A stretch of 64,000 nt of DNA from Rhytidiadelphus loreus (Eukaryota > Streptophyta > Bryopsida > Hypnales > Hylocomiaceae): contig OX344762.1 in the NCBI GenBank assembly GCA_947034895.1, forward strand, positions 11,351,501 to 11,415,500, in the 5' to 3' direction. The translations under genes were made by a program, and so were the position numbers. This document shows, piece after piece, positions 34,177 through 44,852 of the stretch. The first letter of the stretch is position 1, and each line of letters starts with the position of its first letter. Below the pieces are notes generated by a model. That model worked only from the letters and a program-made list of their open reading frames with translations. It was not told the origin of the DNA and searched no databases.

Positions 34177-37100
34177 TCAGGATGGAGCTGCCACACTATT
34201 ATCGACGTCGATGGAGCGACTGCTTAATTCGTCTTTGCTGGTGGAGGTGGTGCGTGGTGTTTCTGAAGGAGAGCTCTCCAAATTTGGAACCTCAAGCAAT
34301 GGATACAAATTGCCAGACTTGCTTTTCTTCCGACCACAAACGACCTGTACTCAAATTAGATCAATAAGCTTTCAAAAGAAACAAGTGGAACTCTAGGCAA
34401 TTTTATAATGTCAACCGTCATTTTTCCCTCACTAATGTTTCTTCATTCTTTGACGACTCTAATCCAGTAACGAAAACTAAGGCTCAAGTCTCTGTCCACC
34501 GATTGATGGAATCCTTTGTGCAATAATTTTGTTTTTGTTTTCTTTATATTCTAGTTATGACAATTACTACCTAATCTTAACAGGCACAGACCAAAATTCT
34601 AATATAGAATTGTGTCCGCATGAGAGAACCAACAACTGAAGGTCGTCCTTTTTAACATGTTTCGTAACCAGAGGAGGTTAGAAGACAAATCCATGTCGAG
34701 AATTATGGCACGTCTTTGATATATTTCGAAAGATATATTTCGACCTCTTGATGCTAATAAGGAGGAACAGGAGAGACATCGAAGACTGACATCTGTTAGG
34801 GGATTTCTGCAGAAGCTTACATAACCAAACCTTCAATCACATACATCACTTGTAACACTTCTGCTATAAATTAAAATGGTTTTTTTAATGGAATTAGACT
34901 ATTTTCTTCAAGAGTTCTTAATTAAACATCATAGGGAGATTGAGCAAGTCAGAAGGCAAGATAAATGTGATGCAATTTATGGAGAGTTCTCCCTATGATT
35001 ACCTACTTAAAACGACCTTTTAGACGTACTTTAGAACTAATTGCGACTAGCTTAATTGTTTCAATATCATCCAGAAACTTACTAGCTTTTTACAACCGTC
35101 TTCATACACGCAAAACACGTCATGTTCCTGCAAGCTGTGATACTTGATGAATTCTCCTGCAAGGTTTATCAACGCAGCAGCGAATATTGAAACGCAGTAG
35201 TTCTATCATGCATGAATGTTTCCGTGACTTGTAGCAAATCATATATAAAATAATAAAAAGTTAGTTTGTTTCTCTTGATCTGAATTGAGAAACTAAGGTA
35301 AAATCACAAGCTTGCACATACCAGTATTTTCCAGGACGTACATCCTACTCTTGTTGTTGATCCAATACCTGTCCCACCCAATTTTCAGGAAGTGATTAAT
35401 GCATGATTGTCAGCCTTCCTAGCTAGCCTTCATCGATCACGCATATTCCTTTTGTCATAAGGAGCAATCGAATGCTATCGTACGAGTTCTCCTGTACAAA
35501 TATCGCTTATTTTGGAGCTCCCCCCAAAGGGTCCTACAAATTGGACGCAACTTACTTGAATCGAAAGTTCCAACATTTCGACACGGAGTAATCTTCCAAT
35601 TCCAGCACTGCGCCTTCCTTGGTGTCTATCTGAGGGAATGACTGACTTTCTGCATCTTTCTGCAAACAATGAATATCACGGGCTTCTGAGCACGTACTAA
35701 CTTAGCCCACCACACCAATCCGGTGATTAGAGTCGGCATAAACCTCAGGTTATGCAGTGTATATAATTACGCAGTATACGCAATTGCTCAATCATGCAGA
35801 ATGTGTACTACATGATTTTTAAGCCTTCGTATAATCGTATGTGCATTAGCTTTCCAGGTGCTCCGCTAATATATTGGACTCAGTCTTCGCTTTGTTACTT
35901 GAGATATCCTCTATGCGGGACTGTTGCAATGTCCCACATGAAACTAATCCTTTAATTGTATCAAAGTCAGGAATGCCAACCCTGTGTTAGTGGATCAAAA
36001 ATATTCAACAAATTAGTTGCCCTGACTGGATCTGCAGGAGCTTACGAGTATTTTTTTATTTTAGGGTTTGACTGCCGTATGAGTTGAGGGATAAATCAAC
36101 TTTGAACAAATCTAACTTTTTATTTGTCACTAAACGTGTTGTGCCAGCCGTGGACATCCTCGTCGACTGGAAAACTAAACGGGTCGTGAATTTATACTCG
36201 ATCACTTCGAGGTTTGGAGTAATTTTCAGCCATATCTGCACTTTAGGTTTAAGCAGCAGCCATGTCTGTCGTCTCCGCAGTCAGGGTTCATACATACTTA
36301 ACGTGATATTGAGAGAGAGGGTGTAAATTGAATTAGTCGAAGCTCCACATGCAGTCGTGTCCACATATTTATATATAGACGTACACCCAGTGAGCAACTT
36401 TTGATTTATTATGCAGCTTGACAAAATTTCATCATTCTTGCCTTTGGAATGATGATTCTGCCCAGCTCCCCCACGTCAGACAAGGTGAGCCCCTTGCGGA
36501 CGAGCAGCTTCAAAGGGTGAATCCATCCACGCCCCCCCTACAATTGCAAACCACGTACAACCATTACAGCACGAAGTTAATTGAATAGCCCTAACTTCAA
36601 TATGTGTCCGTTTCGCAGCTCGAGACGAACATGTACACAAAAATTTCGAATCCGAAACCCTATAATTTTTTTTTAAAAAGGACATAGCTGCCTCTGTCTC
36701 CCACCCCCACCTGACCATCCGTCTCAAAAGCTGTTGATCGTTGCCGCTTAAGCTCTTCACCCGCACTGGGCTTCGTCAGCTTCTCCCCGGAGCTTCCCGC
36801 TTCTGCCACGCCAGAATTACTTTCGTTGACAAGCGCGGTTAATTCTTGACTAAGCGACGACGACGTCCGCGACGTCAAATTGGAGAAATGATCAGACACC
36901 GTGCGCGTGATTTGCGACTCGAACATGGTGAGCTCCTCGTCCAGCTTCAATTCCGAGCAAGGGGTGTTGTCGAACGGATAACAATGGCGCTGCGCATCAG
37001 TTTCCCCCTCCTCCCATGTCGGGATGGAGAATCGCTTCCAGCCCCGGCGATGCTGCAACGGTACTCCACCATGCCCTGATCCAGTTGCTGCTGCTGCTGC

Positions 37101-37355
37101 TGCTGCACGCTCAGGAACCAAGCGCTTGAGCACTCCAGGCGCAGAAGGAACCTCCAAGCCGGAACTTGGAGGAACCAGGCAACCTGCCGCCGCCACACCC
37201 CACGACGACTCGTCGCTGCTCGCATTGGGCATCCATTGGTCCGTCCCTCGCAAACTCCCTTGATGGTGTACGTGATTTGCATCCGGCCGGCGGTGGCCGG
37301 CGTCCGCGACGCGCGCGCGCGAGGGTTTGAGACCGCTCCACGCGTGCTCGGCCAT
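34177..37355 (-). CDS. AFL-type B3 transcription factor (ABI3/FUS3/LEC2 group)
   Basis: AFL proteins bind RY motifs (CATGCA) through a B3 domain and control maturation, reserve storage and desiccation tolerance. Exons on the minus strand are 37355-36711, 36537-36442, 35659-35556, 35368-35322, 35156-35083 and 34344-34177, giving 377 residues with phase kept throughout. The B3 domain spans about residues 224-328: KLLVRKGLTLSDVGELGRII, then IPK|KDAESQSFPQIDTKEG, WNFRFK, YWINNKSRMYVLENTG, EFIKYHSLQEHDVFCVYED. The intron after IPK is at the usual ABI3/FUS3 position but has a GC donor (AAG|GCAAGA). The usual WPNN is WINN here. The 215-residue N-terminus has an alanine run (about residues 84-90) and a segment with ELKLDEELTMFESQI. 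I cannot see classical ABI3 A1/B1 regions, so ABI3, FUS3 or LEC2 is left open. The N-terminal exon and its start are less certain than the B3 part. Confidence 0.88.
35207..35214. promoter_or_regulatory. RY motif CATGCATG in a B3-gene intron
   Basis: A perfect palindromic RY element lies in intron 4 of the B3 gene. AFL B3 domains bind this motif, so feedback on its own gene is conceivable. A single 8-mer can occur by chance. Confidence 0.25.
37085..37106. repeat. (CTG)n trinucleotide run inside B3 exon 1
   Basis: Seven consecutive CTG units on the + strand encode the alanine run of the B3 protein on the minus strand. In another frame they would encode glutamine. Such runs vary in length easily and could alter the N-terminal region. 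Confidence 0.85.
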
Positions 37356-38220
37356 CCGGCCTGCCTTCCTCGCTTTCTCTTCGAATCTCTACAGTTTACC
37401 CATTCACCACATCCATAAACTTCCCAACGGGTAACGTTACGTACGTTTTAACACTTTACCAACAACAACGCTGCAGCAGCCCCGGTCAGCGTCATACACA
37501 ATTCCTCACTGCACCACTACAGTAGCATCCAATTTCGCTGACGCACGAGAGGCGTGTCCACTGCATGACCCCATCTATGATAACTCTTCCATAAGAATCT
37601 CGATCAATAATGGGCGCGACTCGCAACCTCCAAGCTGTGCTAAAAGATCAGCAGCAGCGAGCGCAGAGCGCGCAAGGGGTCCAGATATATCGAGCGAGGA
37701 GAATATATGTCTTTAGCTAGCCAATGAGTTAAGTTAGCACATGAGCGGATTCATTTTGAGCTAGCAATGGTCTATCTATTGATCGATCGATCGATCTCCG
37801 TTAGACGGACGTGACGCCGTGCGAGGGGAAGTCCAGCGCGCATGAGCTATGGAGATGCGCGGCATCAACATGGCCTAGATAGATAGACTGAAAAAAGATC
37901 AGTGAAGGAGAAGCAACGGCGACCGGCGTACGGGAGGCTGTTGCATGCTGGGACTGCGGACTGCCGAAGGGCCTGGCTTGTGGGGACTCACTGGGTCCTA
38001 CAGAGGGAAAATATCTTGCCATGCAGGCAACACTAAGTTAACCCAATCTACAGTCCCCTCCATGTCCCTGCCTCATGTCCTATGTCCCCTGTCTCATGTC
38101 CCATGTCCCATGTCCCCATTTGGAAACATTTTTCAAAAAAATCTACTGTAGTTTTTCTCTTCACAGCACCGACACACTGCAGTGCAGTCCTGTGCACAGT
38201 TCAGTAGATTTTTAGTAGAG
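37356..38220. other. Upstream region of the B3 gene with an 8-bp minisatellite
   Basis: This is the probable promoter of the B3 gene. It contains a (GATC)n run at about 37781-37795, a tandem of catgtccc/catgtcct units at 38060-38117 and a TGCATGC word near 37942. No coding exon was recognised. Confidence 0.5.
38060..38117. repeat. (CATGTCCC)n minisatellite
   Basis: About six imperfect copies of catgtccc, some with short insertions, lie about 0.7 kb upstream of the B3 start codon. Confidence 0.8.
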
Positions 38221-41200
38221 GCTCTTGTTTAGGAAATGATTGGGTGGAGAATCAAAACTAGAATAGAAGGTGGAAACACCCAAAAAAAACGTCAAAACAA
38301 GCAATTCTGCACAGATGGAGAATGATACCTTTCTCAAGAAAGAAAAACAAAACAAAACAATCATGGATTTTTCTCTTTTTTAAATTCGAATTTTTGGATG
38401 AGATATGTCATTATTGTGAATTTTCAAAGTAGAACTTCCTAGGTCATTGAAACTATCACATAGCTTTGGTCTCAATACCAAAATCTAGAAAATTGACACT
38501 CAACCAATTGTCAAAGGTTTAACCCCTAAAAGCCCCAAGGCCTTTTGGGGTCAAAAACATCATTGTTTTTGAAGTGTTATAATAGATCTAAATGTCACTA
38601 AAGTATAGACATCTCAATCGTACAATCTTGTAGTGTATGTGATGTGAATCAAATTTGAAGGCATTTGGCCACATAGATTGCAAGATTGTAATGTTTTAGT
38701 GTTGAAAAACGATGTTGAAATTTTCCTAGCCTAGCAACACATTTGGAGGTGATATTCGATTTCTAAACCTACTCAAATGATAAAAGAAAATATCATCCAA
38801 ATGACTCATTGTGTCCTCAAAATGGATTTGAAACGTTAAAAAATAGTGAAAAAAAGTTGCGAGAAACACCTATAAGACTAAACCTCCTTCTACTAAAATG
38901 CTTCTCAGTCACTCATAACTTCTTAGATTGATATGAAATTTTAGGCACACAAACTAGACTAGTATGCATAACTTTCCCACAAATTTTATTGGAAACGAAC
39001 ACTATATGAAGAAGGAAAAAGCCGCCAAAATTCACTGTAATCCAAAAATGATTGGATTTTGAACTTTGAATCGCTCCCAAACATTCAAAACAACTTCAAT
39101 TGATATGAAATTTCACCACAATAACTAGACTCCAAGGAGAATATAACCCAATATATTTGATTGAAAATGAACATTGGATGAAGGAGATACAAGCCCCCAA
39201 AATTGCAACCATCAAATGTAGTTTGGTGAACTCAAATTGAACTTCTGAACTTTCAATTGGCTTACCAAATATCAATTCATCTTAGATTTATTTGAAAATT
39301 CGAAAATTTATTTGAAAATTTTACCACACAAACTATAAGAAAGAGTGCAATTTTTCCAATAAGTTTTATTAAATTCGCACATGGAATGCAAAAGTTACAA
39401 TACTTTGAATTGGACTTGAAACTATGTGAAGATACTTTTGGTCCCTCCAGGCACTTTGGGGGACACTTTCAATAGAAGTCTCAATAGAAGTATACTTTGT
39501 CAAGAATGAGTATACAAATAGTTTTGGGTGTCTTCACCTTACATGATTAACTTTAGAGGTCCAAAAACTATGGGATAAAGAAAATCCACATTTGTATCCA
39601 TGTCATCACACATATGTATTTTTATCCGTAATTTACATTGTATATCATGTTCACATTTGTATATTAATATTAGAAACATGCCGACATTACTTGGTTAATT
39701 GGCTATTTGGAGGGGAGAGTTCCAAACCTTCATTGTTGAATTTTGAAGTAACCACACCTAATTGCATCCAAAGAAGCAATTGAGCAATTCTCCTAGAATG
39801 AAATTGACAAAAATTTGTTGCCAAATCTTTTTGGAAATCAAAGAGGATTCTAGATTCTTGTGTTTTAGACTATGACACCATATGAATAAGAGTAGTCTTT
39901 TATTATGTGTTTGAATTAGAAATGAATTTCAAGTTTTTCAGTGTTGGAATTGCCTTTGCTAAGTTTCATGATGCTTTCACTTCTATGTGAGTAGAGAGAA
40001 ACTACATTTTAGGACTAATTTTGCCTTGTTGTCAAACTAAAAGAAACCCAAAAATTCATGTCAAATGTCAAGAATTAGATTTTTGGAAGGTAGAGAATCT
40101 TACTTCTTCCAAAAAAAATAATTTTAATTTCATAGAATTATGACAAATTCAAAATATAACCTATTTGAGGGTTCTTATTATTCTCAAGATTGAGAGTTTA
40201 TGCACATGCATGAAAAATGCGTTTTTTTATCAAATGACATATATTAACTCTAAGAAGGATAAAATTACTTCCGGTCATTATGGAGGATTCCGATACCGGT
40301 AGCTAGTTAAAAAAAAATTGCCCCTTTGCTTTTAGTAAGTTTATTTTGTCAATTAAAGATAAGATATTTTCTTTTGGTGTGAATATAACAAAAGGGAGGA
40401 AATATCACCTTTAAAGGAAGACTTGGTTTCAGAAGCAATCTTTTAAACAACTTGTACATGTAAAGGAGATGAGTTCCTTTCATTCTAATTTAAGCCATCA
40501 TAGAATATTCAAATGGCTACAAGATAATGGAGGTGTTAGAATTGACTTAGAAATAGGCATTTGGAAAAGGAATGTTCCAAAAAATTCTTTAAATATTTAG
40601 GCTAGTATTTTGAAGAAAAAAACAATCTCAGGATTAATGTTAAATTTTGGTAGCAATCTTTAAAATTACACAACATAAATAAAGAGGTGATACACCCCAT
40701 ATCAAACTTGTTGAAACCAAAAATAAACATCATTATGTGCAAGAAGATAGAATGGTATCTATAAAGCTTGAAAATGTTCAAAGTCACTTCACATAGAGGG
40801 AGAGGCATGAAGGGGGGATAAAGGGGCTTGAAGTAGAAGGTTAAATAAAAAAGATTAATTTGTTGTCATTTCTTCCATAGACCAATTGAAAGCACTCCCT
40901 TACAAAAAAATTCCAAGTTGTCATCTATCAGGCATTAGAGGCAAACCAATGCAATCCATATGAGATTTTAAAGAGATTTATGATAAGCGATGTAGGATTT
41001 ATTGTCACTCAATGTTGATAGAGTAGGTCCTATTGCCAACTCAGTGAGTGTAAAACATTTGTAGTAATTATCTTGAAGGTTTTTGTGACCAATCTTTTAG
41101 CCCCTCCTTGTAAACAATTTTTACTAGCATAAGATGTGCAAAAGAGACACTAAAGCATCATCAACTGGCCTTGATTGCATGAATTTATTATATTAGTTCA

Positions 41201-41866
41201 TCTGACAATAATTTATCAGGGGCATACTATTTAGAATATAGTTAATATAGTCATGTAGAAATATTATTGTATTGTAGTTACTAATTTTCACAAAAATATA
41301 TAACAATTTGTAGCAATACTAATTTTCAATGGGAATATCATATAATGTGGTCAATTTCAATTGACTTGTAATGAAATGAACTATTTCTATGAAAATTCAC
41401 TTTCTACACATAGAAATAGGGTTTAAAGGATTTCAACAAGGTCCACAAATATTTCTTTTTATCTTTTTGCCTCCAAACATAGAGCTGACGAGAGAGCAGA
41501 TTGGAAGTTTTACAAGATTCCTCTTTGTCTATGTGATTCAATTGAGGTACATTTCTATGCATCCAAATTTGTTGCACTTGTCACTTTATAGCTATGTTTT
41601 TGTTTGGTCACAAGATTCAAATTTTTCTTTGAAAAAAAAGAGGGTATATCGCGAGTTTGTAGTATAAGGAAAGTGTGATGTCCCTACTTACCCCCCTAAA
41701 CGACAATGAAGATGTTTTTTGGTTGATGAATGACAAAGAATCTCTCTATGTGGGACAAAAGTTGACAAAAGTTGAGGACAAAAGTACAACTATTCATCCT
41801 CTAAGTTCGTGTGAAGGGAATGTCTTCTATAGTAGTTTGACTTCCAATGAGTGCTTTTGCATTTTT
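38221..41866. other. AT-rich intergenic DNA with an unpaired TTAA-element end
   Basis: No gene was recognised. A left-type terminus TTAA-CCCCTAAAAGCCCCAAGG lies at 38519 without a clear partner. A weaker one, TTAC-CCCCCTAAACGAC, lies near 41687 and is followed by interior sequence shared with the element at 18272. The rest looks like decayed repeats. Confidence 0.5.
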
Positions 41867-42116
41867 TTAACCTCTGAGCGCCCAAGGGGCCAAAATATGG
41901 CCTCTCCATTTTTGAAAGATGTCCTTGTTTGACTCTTATAATCTTTTCAATGGTACGGTCAAAGGACACGTCCCTCTCCATGTATCTTTGGACATGTCTC
42001 TATTATCAATCGGTACCGTCAATTACTGTAGATCTTTTTTTAGGTGATAGTTTAATTGGAATGAGTATAGAAAGGTTTGGATTTTTGTGAACATGGGCTG
42101 GGCGCTCAGGGATTAA
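41867..42116. mobile_element. TTAA-flanked inverted-repeat element 5 (250 bp)
   Basis: The left end is TTAA-CCTCTGAGCGCCCAAGG and the inverted right end is TTAA-TCCCTGAGCGCCCAGCC. The shared block CTGAGCGCCCA differs from the CTAAACG or CTCAAGG seen in other copies, yet is the same at both ends here. It appears inserted next to or within a fragment of another copy starting at about 41687. Confidence 0.78.
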
Positions 42117-43376
42117 GCCAACAATTCACACAGTTCCAATACACCTCATTTTCCACTGTGACTTTAAGGATTAAAGTAGTTGCATATTTATTGTTTGTCA
42201 AGTAGATTATTGTAGTTGCAACTTGAAATTGACTAGCACACTTGATTTTGTGTATGTTATTCAAAAGAGGGCAAAGAAGTGCAAATGTAGATACATAAAG
42301 CAAACCTTGTCAATTTCTTTTAGCAAATATAGGAAAATCTAGGTAATGGTGAGAATAGGAATCTAGGGTTTGTGGATATATTTTCTAAAATTCAAACATT
42401 TTGCATTCACAATTTTTGTACTTTCAAACAACCATAATTTATTCAGAAATTACGTATATTAAGTCCAATAATTTTACACTCTCTATGATTTATATTTCCC
42501 CAAAACATTCACCTCTTTCCCCCAAAAACCTTTCTTTTGGGAAATATATCACCTTTCTTTTCCACCTTCCTTCATAGCTTAGAAAATTCTCTTCTGCTGG
42601 CAATTGATCAGTCTCTCCGCTTGCCCCTCTCGCATTGATTATTGCCTCTGCAAAGCACTTTAGGGTTTCCCAGTACAGTACCGCATTCATTTATTTTGTG
42701 TCTATCATTTGTTATTTGTGTCCTGGATGCGTCGTGTGGTGAATCGATGAGAGAATTGCACTGGTTTTGGTGGTGCCAGCTTTCTTCGTCGAGAGTTTAC
42801 ATTTTGCGCTGTGAGTGACCTGAAACCCTGGCAGCATTCGGAATTGGTGTGAATGAGTGTAATGGACGAGCTGAAAGGTGCAATTGGATGATTCGTATAA
42901 CCGAGTCGCGTTAGGATTGATGAAGAACTCATCGGTCAATTGTTTTGCAATTTGACTAAATTCGAGTTGTTGAATTCCCTTTACCTGCAGTTGGAAGCGC
43001 TACGAGATGAATAGAGATAGAGAATTGCCGAATGTTAGGATTGCATTTTGCGCTATGAGTGGCCTGAAACCCTAATCCGTTTGGTGGCATGAATGTGTTG
43101 TACGAGGTCAAGTGGTCAATCGGATTTTCTTGCAATTTAGTGGCGGTAAATATTAGTTGAGGAACTAATCGGTCACTATACTTTTCGATTACCCGATATT
43201 CTGTTTGCTGGTTTCTGTTTAGCTCCAGTTGGAAGTATACAGAAGTTAGAGAGTTGCTTAATGTTAGGATTGTGGATTTGAAAAGAGAATTTGAATGTTT
43301 CAGGTGGCGAACAAGAGTGGTGCAGGGTTCCTTCGAAAGTGGGATGCCTGTGATGGATTTTGAGTAAGAGGACAGG
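42117..43376. other. Upstream region and leader of the J-protein gene, with degenerate duplication
   Basis: From about 42490 the sequence becomes gene-like. Degenerate direct copies about 240 bp apart are visible: ttt(a/g)cattttgcgct(g/a)tgagtg, then cctgaaaccct, at 42797 and 43041; agttggaag and aatgttaggattg at 42991 and 43227. No convincing coding exon precedes the ATG at 43377, so this is probably promoter and leader. Confidence 0.5.
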
Positions 43377-44852
43377 ATGCAGAGCCCAAACAATCGGCTG
43401 GATCAGGTGCGTGTTGTGAGATGCCTACTTCTTGATATTGCACCTTTTCCTACTCGGGCCTTCGGAGTTTTGTATTGAACCCCTAAAGAACCAAGGACTC
43501 GTGGTTTAAAAATGACTGACCAATTTGACTGATTATATTGTGAAAACTTAATCGAGATGGTGCCAAACTTTATATTTCCTGAATCAGTGAAGAACATTGC
43601 ACGTGTTGGTCAGAATTTAAATTGTTACGCCATGCTTGTGGTAAGTAAAGACTTGCGGAGGGGAAGTCAAAACTGGCGCGGCAGTTTCTCCAGTTTGTTT
43701 GACAATTAGTCGAGGTTGGATCAAGGTTTTACTCAGGGCTAATAAAACCAACGTTTGGCTAAATATTCCAAAACTTTGACACCATGCTGATCTTTTGACT
43801 TGTGGTTCACTCGGGCTTTAATCTGTTGAGTCTGAGGTCATTTCAGGATCATTACAAAGTTCTTGGCGTTGATTATGACGCAACGGATGATTCTATACGC
43901 ACCAACTATCTGCGCCTCGCTCTGGTCGGTGAAATAACATTTACTGATGCTTTAGTAAGGTCTCCAAGTTATATGTAGAGATTAAATGCCATGTATTTAA
44001 ATCTCTAAGGTGCTTGATCTGTGTTTGTTCTCTGGGGATTAGTATCAAACGCTTCATTTGTTCTGATGATTTCATTTATTAAGATGAGGCATATAGGCCT
44101 TATCTCTTTACCTTGTGTTCCTCTACAGAAATGGCACCCCGATAAACACAATGGTGCCGGTGCAGCTACTCTCAAGTTTCAAGAGATTAGTGAAGCATAT
44201 CGAGGTTAGATTTTCTGTGTGGTTGTTGGTACTGCTTTGTAGAGAATTGGTGGATGTTCCTACACTGAATGACTTGCAACAAGTGAAGGATAGAACGCAA
44301 TTATCTTCTTATTTCTGACCGTTGCGTACTGAAATTCATACCAAGCTGCTTTCCTAGGTCAAGCTATGTGTATTTGAATCAAACCATACAAACTTCATTG
44401 GGTGGTTCCAGATTATGATTTTACTATGCATTTATATCTTCAAGCCCTGCACAATCTAATTCTGAACCGAACCATGTGTTTTCACGATTTGGTTTGTCAA
44501 GGACAGTCCTAAGTGACCCATTGATGCGACACGAGTATGACATCCAAGGGAATTACGGTCTTCAGGATTACAATTACACCGTGAGTAACAACTTCTAATT
44601 TCTTGTTTGTATCTTTATCGACAATTGTCCATGATTTTCTGGTCCTCTTAGCAATTGAATTTTCTAATATAGTACGTCCGATGCCTTTTAGCACCCTTTT
44701 GAGCGAAAGACTCCAAAATTGGTGGCATCGCTTTTTAAGAAGACTGAGGATGGATCGCTTGCTTGTGATGACTGCAGGACTATCTTAAGCGATTTAAGAG
44801 CTTGATATTGACCTGCAATGGGCTGGGTATTAGCAGTCGCGTGGACCGGTGA
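43377..44852 (+). CDS. Small type III J-domain protein (DnaJ-like co-chaperone)
   Basis: J-domain proteins stimulate the ATPase of Hsp70 partners. Exons are 43377-43406, 43847-43924, 44129-44204, 44507-44580 and 44778-44852, giving 110 residues. The J domain covers about residues 11-75: [20 protein letters not shown], then [14 protein letters not shown] with the required HPD motif, and [21 protein letters not shown]. After [11 protein letters not shown] comes the short C-terminal block [18 protein letters not shown], which I associate with a family of small plant J proteins, then a stop. There is no Gly/Phe region, zinc finger, signal peptide or membrane segment, so a soluble cytosolic or nuclear protein is likely. 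The ten-residue first exon fits the phase but has the least support. Confidence 0.9.

Noticed and set aside
43478..43500. TTGA-ACCCCTAAAGAACCAAGG as another element end
   Set aside because: It resembles the TTAA-family terminus but has no partner, and the TTAA is altered.
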